Shown piece after piece: positions 26,513 through 35,570 of a stretch of DNA of 46,109 nt. Position numbers and translations under genes: made by a program. The notes below the pieces were generated by a model. That model did no database searches. It was not told where the DNA came from and saw only the letters and a program-made list of their open reading frames with translations. The stretch is from WHTX01 sp038255145 (GTDB lineage Bacteria; Actinomycetota; Acidimicrobiia; Acidimicrobiales; CAIXPF01), in assembly GCA_038255145.1 (NCBI GenBank), contig JBBSLP010000048.1, positions 1-46,109 of the forward strand. Reading direction: 5' to 3'. The stretch's first letter is position 1; every line of letters starts with the position of its first letter.

Positions 26513-27058
26513 TCAGGCGTCGAACAGCGTGGGCGGGCCGGCGGCGGCCGCGCCTTCGATGACCAGCATGCGCCGCTTGGTGTCGGCGCCACCGGGGGCG
26601 GAGAAGCCGCCCATGCGACCGCCGGCGGCCACAACCCGGTGGCAGGGGACGATGATGGGGCAGGGGTTGCGACCCAGCGCCCCGCCCACGGCCCGGGCCG
26701 CGCCGACATCACCGAGCCGAGCGGCCACCTTCCCGTAGGTCGAGGTCTCCCCCGGCGGGATGGCCCGGGCCAAGGCATAGACGTCGCGCTCGAAGGGCGA
26801 CACACCGTCGAGGTCGAGCACCACGTCGGCCAGGTCGTCGGCACCGCCGTCGAGCAGGGCCACCATGCGGTCCACGGCATCCTGCACGGCCGGGGGTGGG
26901 ATCGACTCGGGCACGCCGGGATCGGTGCGACGGAGGCGGGCCCGCAGCCGGGCCTCGGACGCCTCGGGAAGGTGCACCCCGGTGATGCCCCGCTCCCCCC
27001 ACACCACCGCGCACCGGCCGATGGCCGTGTCGAACAACGACAGCCCCCGTGCGGTCAC
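26513..27058 (-). CDS. ogt: Methylated-DNA-[protein]-cysteine S-methyltransferase (181 aa)
   Basis: This DNA-repair protein transfers alkyl groups from O6-alkylguanine to its own cysteine. The C-terminal domain has the helix-turn-helix FERDVYALARAIPPGETSTYGKVA (split here only by position), the Asn/Arg-finger region AVGGALGRNPCPIIVPCHRV with acceptor Cys139, and GGFSAPGGADTKRRMLVIEG. The 181-residue length is normal for Ogt. GTG 27058 is chosen because no ATG precedes the domain in frame. It lies 39 bp downstream of the flotillin gene on the same strand and may be read through from it, but no functional link is evident. Confidence 0.93.
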   Translation of the reverse strand: MTARGLSLFDTAIGRCAVVWGERGITGVHLPEASEARLRARLRRTDPGVPESIPPPAVQDAVDRMVALLDGGADDLADVVLDLDGVSPFERDVYALARAIPPGETSTYGKVAARLGDVGAARAVGGALGRNPCPIIVPCHRVVAAGGRMGGFSAPGGADTKRRMLVIEGAAAAGPPTLFDA

Positions 27059-27097
27059 CCCCTCATGCTGGCACTGCGGCGACGAGCTCGCCGGCGC

Positions 27098-28654
27098 TCA
27101 GCGCTCCGTGAGCGAGGGGGGCAGGGGGGGCGGGGGTGCCTTGGTGGTGTCGGCATCACCGAACCTGTCACCGATGTCGGCACCGCCGACCCGGTTGGCC
27201 AGCGCCTTCAGCAGCTGACCGAGGTCGACCCCGGTGAGGTCGCTGGTGATCTGCATGCCCTGGGCCACGTTGGCGGACACGGTGCGGGACAGGGCCCCGG
27301 CACCGTCGGTGGACACGATGGTGAGCTTGTCGATGTTGGACATGGGCTCGGCCGCCGCCCGCACGATCTCGGGCAGCGAGGCCACCAGCAGGTCGACCAC
27401 GGCGGCGTCGCCGTAGCGCGCGTAGGCGTCGGCCTTGTCCCGCATGGCCTCGGCCTCGGCCTGGCCCCGCGCCGCGATGGCGGCGGCTTCGGCCTCGCCC
27501 TCGCTCTTGACCGCCTCGGCCATGGCCTGGCGGCGGCCGCGCTCGGACTCGCCCTGCGTGCGCACCTCGATCTCGGCCGCCTTGGCCAGCTCCTCGCGAC
27601 GCTGGCGCTCACCGGCGCCGACCAGGCGGCTTTCCTCGGCCTTGGCCTCGGCCGCGGCGATGGTGGACGCCTTGCGGGCCTCGGCCTCGGCGATGGCCGT
27701 CGACTTCAGACCGGCGGCCCGCTGCTCGACCGTGTAGCGCTCGGCGTCGGCCGGGCGACGCACCTCGGTGTCGAGCTCACGCTCCTTGAGCGACGCCTTG
27801 CGGGTGGCCACCAGTTCCTGGGCCGCCAGCACCTCCTGGTCGCGGGCCGCCCGGGTCAAGGGACCAGCGGCAGCGGCCTCGGCCACCGCCGCGTCGGTCT
27901 GGGCCTTGATCTCGGCTTCCTTGAGCGACAGCTGGCGCTGGGCCAGGGCGATCTCCTCTTCCGCCTTGAGGCGGGCCTGCTCGGACTCACGCCGAGCGGC
28001 GGCCTCGGCCACGGCCGCTTCCATCTCGGCCCGAGCGGCCTCGGGACGGCCCAGGTCGCGCAGGTACTCGCCCTCGGCCTGGATGTCCTGGAGCTGGAAG
28101 GTGTCGAGCACCAGGCCCTGGTTGGTGAGGCTGGACTCGGCCTCCTCGGCCACGGCGCTGGCGAAGCGGGCCCGGTCCCGGATGATCTCCTCGACGGTGA
28201 GGCGGCCGACGATGGCCCGCAGGCTGCCGGCCAGGACCTCCTTGGTGAAGGCGTCGATCTGCTGCTGCTGGCCCAGGAAGCGCTGGGCACCGGCCCGGAT
28301 CAGGTCCTCGCTGCCCCCCACCTTGACCACGGCCACGCCCTCGAGCGAGCAGCGGATGCCGTTGCGGGAGATGGCCGCGGGCACGGTCACGGGGATCTGG
28401 CGGGAGGTGAGGTCGAGCACGGCCAGGCGTTGCACGAAGGGGACCACGAAGACACTGGCCCCCATGACCACCTTCTGTCCCGACAGGTCGGTGGTGATCT
28501 CGCCGGTCTGGGGGTTGGTGACGGCCTGACCCTTGCGGCCGGTGATGATGAACGCCTGGTTGGGACCGGCCACCTTGATGCGCGACAGCACCAGGCCGAC
28601 GGCCAGCACGAGGGTGGCGACCAGGCCTACGAGTGCGATGAGCAGGGGGCTCAA
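27098..28654 (-). CDS. SPFH/flotillin-family membrane scaffold protein (518 aa)
   Basis: One N-terminal membrane anchor (LLIALVGLVATLVLAVGLVL) is followed by the SPFH/PHB domain (about 30-190; VPFVQRLAVLDLTSRQIPVT and EEIIRDRARFASAVAEEAE). A long Ala/Glu-rich coiled coil with EA repeats (200-420), typical of flotillins, comes next, and the tail ends in PPPPLPPS. Flotillins oligomerise on the inner membrane and organise lipid domains and protein complexes. The TTG start overlaps the stop of the NfeD-like gene (TTGA), matching the common NfeD-flotillin operon. Relation to the tubulin-like operon 101 bp upstream of nfeD is possible but unproven. Confidence 0.9.
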   Translation of the reverse strand: MSPLLIALVGLVATLVLAVGLVLSRIKVAGPNQAFIITGRKGQAVTNPQTGEITTDLSGQKVVMGASVFVVPFVQRLAVLDLTSRQIPVTVPAAISRNGIRCSLEGVAVVKVGGSEDLIRAGAQRFLGQQQQIDAFTKEVLAGSLRAIVGRLTVEEIIRDRARFASAVAEEAESSLTNQGLVLDTFQLQDIQAEGEYLRDLGRPEAARAEMEAAVAEAAARRESEQARLKAEEEIALAQRQLSLKEAEIKAQTDAAVAEAAAAGPLTRAARDQEVLAAQELVATRKASLKERELDTEVRRPADAERYTVEQRAAGLKSTAIAEAEARKASTIAAAEAKAEESRLVGAGERQRREELAKAAEIEVRTQGESERGRRQAMAEAVKSEGEAEAAAIAARGQAEAEAMRDKADAYARYGDAAVVDLLVASLPEIVRAAAEPMSNIDKLTIVSTDGAGALSRTVSANVAQGMQITSDLTGVDLGQLLKALANRVGGADIGDRFGDADTTKAPPPPLPPSLTER

Positions 28655-29178
28655 GACGGGCTCCTCCAGAAGTCTTCCGCGGCTTCGACGACCACGGTGG
28701 TGGGTGATTCGGCTTCGATGACCACGACCTCGGAACCCACGGGCAGGTCACGGGCGGCCCGGGCCGACATCTTGAGGGACTGGCCGGCGTGGCGGACGAG
28801 GACCTCGCCGAGCTGGCCGGGGCGGATGTCGTTGACCACCCGGGCGGGCCGGCCCACCAGGTCACCCTGGCGCAGGGTGGGATCGGTGGGCATGCGCAGG
28901 ACGGCCCGGGTCAGCCGACCGGTCATCCACGCCACCCCGGCACCGGCCACCGCCCCCGACACCAGGCTGACCGCGCTGGGTGCACCCAACGCGCTGACGG
29001 CGGCGGCGGCGAAACCGAAGGCGGCCACCGCCCCGGCCATGGCGGGCAGCGAGAACAGCCCGTCGCCCAGGTCGAGGTCGCCCACCAGGCCGTCGAGGGC
29101 GTCACCGAACACGAGGGCGAGGGCCAGCACGGCCAGACCGACGATGCCCAAGATCAGGAACACGGTCACCCCATACAT
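28651..29178 (-). CDS. NfeD-like membrane protein (175 aa)
   Basis: Two to three N-terminal membrane helices (FLILGIVGLAVLALALVFG, LPAMAGAVAAFGFAAAAVSA) are followed by a small beta-barrel OB-like domain (LVGRPARVVNDIRPGQLGEV, SEVVVIEAESPTTVVVEAAE). This is the short NfeD type that partners SPFH proteins. ATG 29178 is chosen from the first hydrophobic segment. It overlaps the flotillin gene by 4 bases, which supports a stable pair. The upstream 101-bp gap holds no clear terminator, so transcription may enter from the 957-aa gene. Confidence 0.85.
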   Translation of the reverse strand: MYGVTVFLILGIVGLAVLALALVFGDALDGLVGDLDLGDGLFSLPAMAGAVAAFGFAAAAVSALGAPSAVSLVSGAVAGAGVAWMTGRLTRAVLRMPTDPTLRQGDLVGRPARVVNDIRPGQLGEVLVRHAGQSLKMSARAARDLPVGSEVVVIEAESPTTVVVEAAEDFWRSPS

Positions 29179-29279
29179 TGTGGCGCCAGGGATGTCTCCC
29201 CCCGGCGCGATTCGCGTTGCAGAACCGACCTGAGGTGCATGCCGGACCGTGTCCCGTTGCCGCCACCGATCCCCGAGGA

Positions 29280-32153
29280 TCAGCCGAAGCGGTCGGCGCT
29301 GCCGGCCGACTGGCCGTTGGGTAGCCCGGTGAGATCGAGCACGGACGGGGCTCCGGGCACGGCCAGGGTGGCCTCGGGCAGCTCGAGGAGGGCGCCCAGG
29401 TCCACACGGAACGCAGCCAGTACGAAGCGGCGCGACAGCCCACCCAGGGGCATGCGTCGCCGCACCACCCCGTCGGTGGGCGGCCGTCGGGTGACGGCGT
29501 CGGACACACCCCACACGCTCAGCTCGACGCTGGCAGGCGGGCCCCCCACCCGATACTCCACGTAGTCGCGGAGATCGGGCAGCGGTGACGTCTCCACGAT
29601 GGACGCCAGGAAGTCGTCGGCCGTGGCCCCGTCGAGGTCGGCGATGTCGCTGGTGACCGAGCCGAGCAGCGCCTGAGCGGGCCCGTCGTCGACGGCGTCT
29701 CGCAGGGAACCGGCCAGGGCGTCGCGCACCCCGGCGGCGTGGCGCTCCTGCACCACGTCCAGGCAGAACTGCATGCGGGGCCGGTACACCTCGGGACCGT
29801 CGGCCACCGAACCCAGGGGTCGGCGCGACGGCGAGGCGTCGGCCGCGGGGTCGAGCGCACCCAGGGCCGATCCCACCGATGACCGGGCGTAGCCCCGTTG
29901 CCACGCCACCACGTGGCGGGCGAACACCCCCGAGGCCCAGCTGCGGCGGACCAGGACCCGACGCAGGCGGAGCTCCTCGCCCTGGATGGCGGGATCGTCC
30001 ATGGCCGGTCCGCCACAGGCGAACGCGTGCACGCCGGTGGGTTCCGACCACGAGCCCGAGACCGCGGGCCGCCCGGCATCGCCCCAGGGCCGGTGCACGG
30101 TCATGGCGATGACGTCGGCCCAGTCGATGAGCTGCTCGTTGAGGTAGGTGAGCCGGGCCGCCTCCTCGGCCGCGTGCCGCCGACGGTCCAGGATGCGGTC
30201 GGGCAGGGACTGCAGCTGGCGCAGGCGGAACTCGAGGCGGGTCAGGCGTCGGGCCGTGGACAGGAAGGCGAAGGACGACAAGGTGGTCCCGAACACGGCG
30301 GCGGCGGTCAAGAACATGGCGAAGCGGGGTGATGATCGCAGGTAGGCAGCGACGAACCCCAGGGCCAGCACCACGGCCAGCAGGCCGGCGAGGACGACCC
30401 GACGGCGCATCTCCCGCTGCAGGTCACCGGCCTTGCCCTTCTTGCCGGCCAGCTCGGCGTGCAACCGCTCGAAGGTGGCACCGGACGCCTCGAAGTCGGA
30501 CCACGCTGCGCTGATGCCGTCGGCCACCCGCTCACCCAGGCGCCACACCAGGGTGTGGCGGCGCTCACCGCGCCAGCCTTCGAAGCGCACCCGCAACTGG
30601 TCCAGGGTCACCAGCCGGGCACCGGCCGAGGCGGCCGAGATGGGGCCGGTCGGCGCCGCCTCCCCGTCGACCCCGTCGACCCCGTCGACCCCGTCGACCC
30701 CGTCGACGCCTTCGACCCCGTCGGCCGCGGGCGCCTCCGCGGTGGCGTCGACAGCCGCAGGGGGGTCGATGGCCGGCGGGGCCGCGGCGTCTCCGTAGGC
30801 ACCCTCGAGCGTCGTGTCGAACAACCGGGCCGACACCACGTCGTGCCCCCGCAGCTGCACCGTTCCCCGGGACTCGACCCCCAGGGCCTCGACCTCGCCG
30901 GCGCTGAGCACGAAGCGCAGGCCGCGCCCGAGGGGGCCGGGATCGACGGCCACCAGGGACCGGTCGTCGAGGACGGCACGCTGCTGGTGCCACAGCAGCT
31001 CCCCACCGGCCATCGAACCCGTGAAGTCCCCGCCGTCGACGGCCCCGAAGGCCACCGAGCGCACGAGCGCCCACACGTCGGGCACGGCCACCGGTGCCGG
31101 GGGGTTCACCGCGGGCAACGAGCGCAGCAGGTCGAGACGGGCCGAGGCGTTGACCATCTCGTCGCCCGAGCGGGCCCGACGCGACACCCGCACCACGACC
31201 GAGCTGTCGCCGCCGAAGGTGCGCTGCTGGACGAAGTGCTCGACCCTGCGTTCGAGGCCGTCCTGGAGCTCGGTCGCGGCCTGGCCGGGCAGGCCCCGCA
31301 GGTGGCGGGCGAAGTGGCGCCAGAACAACCGGATCGACGGCCAGATGCCCAACCGGGCCGCCTTCACCTCGGGGAAGGGGTCGAGGTAGGGGACGAAGGT
31401 GAGGGACACCTCGGGCGCGGCGGTGACCGACTCGGCCAGCCGCTCCACGGCATCGGCGGGGGCGCCGTGGGGCACGCACCCCTCGGGCAGGGGCCACACG
31501 CCACCGGGGGCCATGGCCCCCCCGACCAGCCGGGCGGTGAGGTCGCCGGCGTCGAGGACCCGCTGGAAGCAGCGGGCGAAGCGCAGGAACACCCGCTCCT
31601 CGACCTGGGTCGACCGTTCGTCGTCGAGGACGCCGGCCGCCATCCACGACCACAACCCCGCCACCAGGGTCAGGGCCGAGACGGCCATGACCTCGACGTG
31701 GGCGTCGTCGAGGTCGACGGCCAGGAAGCCCGTGGAACCGGCGCCGTCCTCGGGCACCAGCACCACGTTCGCCTTCCAGCCGCCGTGCAGCATGGCCGGG
31801 TCCACCAGGGTGCCCGCAGCCAGCACGGTGAGGCTGATGGCGTCGAGCCGCACGTTGGCCGACCGGGTGCGCCCGGCCAACCGGTCGTGCAGGTCGACCT
31901 CCAGGGCACGCTGGACGGCGGACGGCGGGGCCGACAGACGCAGGGCGACGAAGCGCACCACCTCGAGGGCACGTCCCCGGAGCAGGGCGTCGAAGCTGGC
32001 CGCCTCGTAGCGCCCACCGTCGAGCACCGCGGCCCCGCCGCCCTCGTCCACGACAACGACGGGACGCAGCAGGCCCTGGTGGGAGAGGTCGCCCAGCCGG
32101 TCGCGCACGCCGTCAGCCCCCGCGGGCAGCACCACGATGGCACTGGCCGTCAT
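29280..32153 (-). CDS. Large membrane protein of the vWA/tubulin-like operon, unknown family (957 aa)
   Basis: No family recognised. The N-terminus (MTASAIVVLPAGADGVRDRL, then LRPVVVVDEGGGAAV) looks like a small alpha/beta domain. Residues about 476-496 are an acidic (GVD)n linker. Two membrane helices lie at about 584-604 (VVLAGLLAVVLALGFVAAYL) and 612-634 (FAMFLTAAAVFGTTLSSFAF), followed by a coiled basic stretch (LTRLEFRLRQLQSLPDRILD) and a soluble C-terminal domain of about 270 residues. With no signal peptide and paired helices, both ends are probably cytoplasmic. The ATG overlaps the tubulin-like gene stop (ATGA), so translation is coupled. I infer it is a membrane adaptor of that GTPase. 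Confidence 0.75.
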   Translation of the reverse strand: MTASAIVVLPAGADGVRDRLGDLSHQGLLRPVVVVDEGGGAAVLDGGRYEAASFDALLRGRALEVVRFVALRLSAPPSAVQRALEVDLHDRLAGRTRSANVRLDAISLTVLAAGTLVDPAMLHGGWKANVVLVPEDGAGSTGFLAVDLDDAHVEVMAVSALTLVAGLWSWMAAGVLDDERSTQVEERVFLRFARCFQRVLDAGDLTARLVGGAMAPGGVWPLPEGCVPHGAPADAVERLAESVTAAPEVSLTFVPYLDPFPEVKAARLGIWPSIRLFWRHFARHLRGLPGQAATELQDGLERRVEHFVQQRTFGGDSSVVVRVSRRARSGDEMVNASARLDLLRSLPAVNPPAPVAVPDVWALVRSVAFGAVDGGDFTGSMAGGELLWHQQRAVLDDRSLVAVDPGPLGRGLRFVLSAGEVEALGVESRGTVQLRGHDVVSARLFDTTLEGAYGDAAAPPAIDPPAAVDATAEAPAADGVEGVDGVDGVDGVDGVDGEAAPTGPISAASAGARLVTLDQLRVRFEGWRGERRHTLVWRLGERVADGISAAWSDFEASGATFERLHAELAGKKGKAGDLQREMRRRVVLAGLLAVVLALGFVAAYLRSSPRFAMFLTAAAVFGTTLSSFAFLSTARRLTRLEFRLRQLQSLPDRILDRRRHAAEEAARLTYLNEQLIDWADVIAMTVHRPWGDAGRPAVSGSWSEPTGVHAFACGGPAMDDPAIQGEELRLRRVLVRRSWASGVFARHVVAWQRGYARSSVGSALGALDPAADASPSRRPLGSVADGPEVYRPRMQFCLDVVQERHAAGVRDALAGSLRDAVDDGPAQALLGSVTSDIADLDGATADDFLASIVETSPLPDLRDYVEYRVGGPPASVELSVWGVSDAVTRRPPTDGVVRRRMPLGGLSRRFVLAAFRVDLGALLELPEATLAVPGAPSVLDLTGLPNGQSAGSADRFG
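30664..30726 (-). repeat. Seven 9-bp tandem repeats (CCGTCGACC type) coding a (Gly-Val-Asp)n linker
   Basis: Perfect or near-perfect 9-mers run head to tail in frame. The last three units carry one or two changes. They code an acidic flexible linker between the N-terminal region and the membrane part of the 957-aa protein. Length change by slippage would keep frame. Confidence 0.9.
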
Positions 32154-35100
32154 CCGAGCTCGCCGACCCCGGTGGACACGGTGGAGATGCCGGCCTCGAG
32201 GGTGTCGAGGGCCGCAGCGAAGCGGGGGTAGAGCTCGAACCCGTAGGGGATGCGGGCGAAGTTGTCGGGGTCGAGGTCGAGCACCACCTTGGCACTGGCC
32301 TCGAGCTCGTAGGGCCGGCGAAGCTGCTCGAGGGCGTCGAGCAGGCGCTCCTTGCGGTCCTCGGCCGACGCCCCCTCGAGCTGGGGGGCGACGATGGCCC
32401 CGTCGACCCTCCCCTCGGTGATCCACTGCCGCAGGGCGCTCGACCCGCCCAGCTTCCACATGCGGTCGTAGCCGTCGACGATCTCGGGGTCGCTGGCCAC
32501 GAGCACGAAGCTGACGACCAGCGTCTCGAGCAGGGCGGGCAGCCACTCACGGCGGCGGGACGGATCGGTCATGTCCTCGGGCATGGGGCACAGCAGGGGC
32601 CAGGGGAAGCGGGCCCGCTTGACCCGACCGTTCTCCTCGTAGCCGATCTCGAACCCGGTGTGGGGCTCGGGGGCGGCGATGACCCCGGTCAACCGACCGA
32701 CGAACCAGCCCTGGATCATGCGGTCGAGCACCGGCGGGCTGACCGGGCAGAACTCGTCGAGCAGCCGGGCCCGGCGGTTGTTCCAGAAGCCGGCCACCGA
32801 ACCGCTCGACCGCACCGCCCCCCAGCCCTGGGCGATGGGAGCGGTCAGGGACGTCACCGTGGCCGGGTGCACGGCCCCAGCCAGGCGGCTCACGTAGAGG
32901 ACGCCCTCGACGTCGCCGGTGCCGTCGCCGAAGTACTCCTCGATGGGGCGATTTGGGGGCAGGTACGTGCGCAGCACCTGCTCGGCGATGTCCCGGGCCG
33001 GACCCGAGGGCAGGGGCAGTTGCTCGGCGATGAGGGTGGTCATGGTGGCCCCCGACATGGCCGAGCGGGGGTGCACCCGGCGGAAGACGGCCTGGTCGAT
33101 GTGGACGAGCGGGGTGGCGCTGCGCAGGGTCTTCTGCAGACCGTCCTTGAACCGGTCGAGGCGGTCGGCGAGGTCGGGGACGGGCTTGCCGTTGGCGACG
33201 CCTGACAGGTAGCCAGCCAGGCGTTGGTCGAGGAAGTCGCCGAACACGCTCCCGGGCCGGGCCAGCCACAGGCGGGCGCGCTCGGCGACGTCGTCGACGC
33301 TGAAGCGGGCCTCGAAGCGCACGGGCCCGCCCGTCCACGGCTCGGTCAGGGTCAAGGCGGCACCCACGACGTCCTTGTGGCCGTCGCGGACCGTGGTGAA
33401 GCCGCCGCCACCGACCAGGCGACGGGCCACCTCGGCCGAGTTGCCGGGACCGGGTTCCTTCCTGGTCGTCGCGGCCAGCAGCCGCTCGTGCAGACGGGGC
33501 CACTCGGTCGCCTGGACCAGGCAGAACTCCAGGGGTGGCGGGGCGAACTGGTCAGGTACGCCCTGGTCACCGGGCCAGCCACTGACCCGCTCCCTGGCCG
33601 CCTTGGTGGCCAGCTGGCCCTGGACCTGGTCGAGCATGTCCACGAGGCGGGTGAGCACGTGGTCGGAGAAGTCCTTGAGGAACGCCGCTGTGGCGTCCAT
33701 GGTCCGGGCCCGGGCCTCGCGGTAGGCGCCACCGCCGGCGGAACGGACGGCGACGGTCACGGCCTGGTGGTCGGCGGTCAGCTTCATGCTGCCGGCGTCC
33801 TGGAACGCCTCCCCCATGCGCTGCAGGGCGGTCCCACCCCGGGAACGCTCCCCCGCGGCCTGGTCGCGCAGCTGCCTGATGGCACCCAGACCGTGCTGGC
33901 CCAGGTAGACGACCAGGGCCCGGGCCACGGGTACGCCGTACTGGGCCACGGTCTGGGACACCTGCTCGAGGACGCGGTCGGGCAGGGTGGCCCGGAGCTG
34001 TTCGACGCTCTGTTGGCCGCGCAGGGACACCGCGTCGCAGAAGCCCCGCTCCCGGAGCTGCACGACGCTGCTGATCTGGCGCTGCCAGTCGGCCGAGTTG
34101 CTGGCCGGCTGGGTGGCCAGCTCGCGCTGCACGGCCGTGCACCACTCGACCCAGGCGGCGTCGAGCTCGTCCTTGGGGGCGATGGCTTCGAGGACCTGGT
34201 TGTGCTCGGTGCCGGCCAGCTCGGGGTCGTCGAGCTCGCGCAGGCCGCAGCTGTCCACGAAGGACAGGCCGTGGGCGGCGACGAGGTGGGTGACGATCTG
34301 CTCGGGGGACGCCTGGGCGTCGTTGAGGAGCTCGCGGCCGTAGGCGATGTAGCCGTCGCGCAGGTACTCGACCACCGAGCGGGCCAGGCGGTGCACGGCG
34401 TACTCGCCGAAGCGGGCGGAACCCACCGAGAGCCGGGCCGAACCGAACGAGGACACGACGCCCGACTCGATGACGCCGCCGTCGAGGCGGGGAGCGTTGC
34501 CGAAGGCCCAGGGCACGGTGTTGGTCGACTGCTCGTTGACCCAGTTCGTGGCCTGGTGGGCCAGCATGCTCTCGGTCACCCGGGGGTTGAGCAGCGTGGC
34601 CGCCAGGGTCTCGGTCACGGCCCGGTAGGCGTCGGGGATGCGCTCGAGCTGGGTGCCGCTCAGGGTGGACATGCCCACCACGAAGGGGTAGTTGATGCCG
34701 GCCCGGCTGATGACCTGGGCCCGGTTCCCCACCACCCCGTCGTAGAGCGACTCCAGGCCACGGTCGGCGTCGAGGTAGCCGGCCATGATCTCGGCCAGCG
34801 CGGCCAGGGTGTTGGGCTGCACCCCGGGCACGTTGGGCAGGTCCCGGAAGACCTCGGCCGTGAACAGCACCCCGGCGATGCGGCTCTGCAGGGCCGGTTC
34901 GACCGAGCGGATCACGTCGCAGACGTCGAGGAAGATGCCGGCTCCGGTGCCCCCGGCCAGGGAGGAGACCACGACCACGAAGGCGTCATCGGCGATGGGG
35001 GCGGGATCACCGACCAGGGCGCCCAGCCGCTCGAGCTGGGAGCGGCCCCCGACCGTCTCCCCCACGGCCTCCTCGATGCGGCGGGCCACGGCGGGCAGGC

Positions 35101-35485
35101 CGTTGAAGGCGGCGATGCGGCCCACGGCCCGCCACTGGCCGGCGCCCTTGCTGACGGGGATGCCCAACGACGGTGACGGCCGCCAGCCGATGAACCGGTC
35201 GATGCGACGGGGCCCGGCCGCCTGCATCACCGCGTGGTCCACGTGGCGGTACACGTCCTGGCCGTTGGACACCGACACGTAGTCGGTGGCGGGCACGGGT
35301 TCGCCGTAGTCGAGGTTCACCTCCTGGCTGGAAGGGGTGTCCACGTACAGCAGCTGCCAGGCGTCGGGGATGCCCTCGTCCCAGCCCTTGCTGCGCAGCT
35401 GCACCTCGAGGGTGCGCCGCAACGAGGCGATCACCTTGCCCCCCGAGCCTCCGCAGCCGATCACGATCATCGGTGTCATCGCCAT
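32150..35485 (-). CDS. Tubulin-like GTPase domain protein (Tubulin_2/PF13809 type, 1111 aa)
   Basis: The N-terminus TPMIVIGCGGSGGKVIASLR has the tubulin/FtsZ nucleotide loop (GCGGSGG, residues 10-16). The hallmark tubulin signature appears as SSLAGGTGAGIFLDV (about 172-186), and FVVVVSSL precedes it as the core strand. About 750 further residues carry no recognised domain; they are mostly helical, ending with an acidic segment. No membrane segment or signal peptide is present, so it is cytoplasmic. It should bind GTP and may form filaments, but it is far larger than FtsZ or TubZ. GAAGAGG lies 8 bases before ATG 35485. It sits between the vWA gene (85 bp upstream) and the 957-aa gene (4-base overlap). 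The biological role is not established. Confidence 0.85.
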   Translation of the reverse strand: MAMTPMIVIGCGGSGGKVIASLRRTLEVQLRSKGWDEGIPDAWQLLYVDTPSSQEVNLDYGEPVPATDYVSVSNGQDVYRHVDHAVMQAAGPRRIDRFIGWRPSPSLGIPVSKGAGQWRAVGRIAAFNGLPAVARRIEEAVGETVGGRSQLERLGALVGDPAPIADDAFVVVVSSLAGGTGAGIFLDVCDVIRSVEPALQSRIAGVLFTAEVFRDLPNVPGVQPNTLAALAEIMAGYLDADRGLESLYDGVVGNRAQVISRAGINYPFVVGMSTLSGTQLERIPDAYRAVTETLAATLLNPRVTESMLAHQATNWVNEQSTNTVPWAFGNAPRLDGGVIESGVVSSFGSARLSVGSARFGEYAVHRLARSVVEYLRDGYIAYGRELLNDAQASPEQIVTHLVAAHGLSFVDSCGLRELDDPELAGTEHNQVLEAIAPKDELDAAWVEWCTAVQRELATQPASNSADWQRQISSVVQLRERGFCDAVSLRGQQSVEQLRATLPDRVLEQVSQTVAQYGVPVARALVVYLGQHGLGAIRQLRDQAAGERSRGGTALQRMGEAFQDAGSMKLTADHQAVTVAVRSAGGGAYREARARTMDATAAFLKDFSDHVLTRLVDMLDQVQGQLATKAARERVSGWPGDQGVPDQFAPPPLEFCLVQATEWPRLHERLLAATTRKEPGPGNSAEVARRLVGGGGFTTVRDGHKDVVGAALTLTEPWTGGPVRFEARFSVDDVAERARLWLARPGSVFGDFLDQRLAGYLSGVANGKPVPDLADRLDRFKDGLQKTLRSATPLVHIDQAVFRRVHPRSAMSGATMTTLIAEQLPLPSGPARDIAEQVLRTYLPPNRPIEEYFGDGTGDVEGVLYVSRLAGAVHPATVTSLTAPIAQGWGAVRSSGSVAGFWNNRRARLLDEFCPVSPPVLDRMIQGWFVGRLTGVIAAPEPHTGFEIGYEENGRVKRARFPWPLLCPMPEDMTDPSRRREWLPALLETLVVSFVLVASDPEIVDGYDRMWKLGGSSALRQWITEGRVDGAIVAPQLEGASAEDRKERLLDALEQLRRPYELEASAKVVLDLDPDNFARIPYGFELYPRFAAALDTLEAGISTVSTGVGELG

Positions 35486-35570
35486 GGTTGGAAACCTCTT
35501 CCCACCGCCGGTGGCGGGGGTCGTCGAACATCGGGGCTGGTCGTCGGCTGTGCGGCCATCAGGTGTGCGG

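Noticed and set aside
26471..29233. A 920-codon open frame on the + strand
   Set aside because: It is antisense to ogt, the flotillin and the NfeD gene, all of which have clear family motifs.
30664..30726. CRISPR-like array
   Set aside because: The units are 9 bp, contiguous and coding; there are no spacers.
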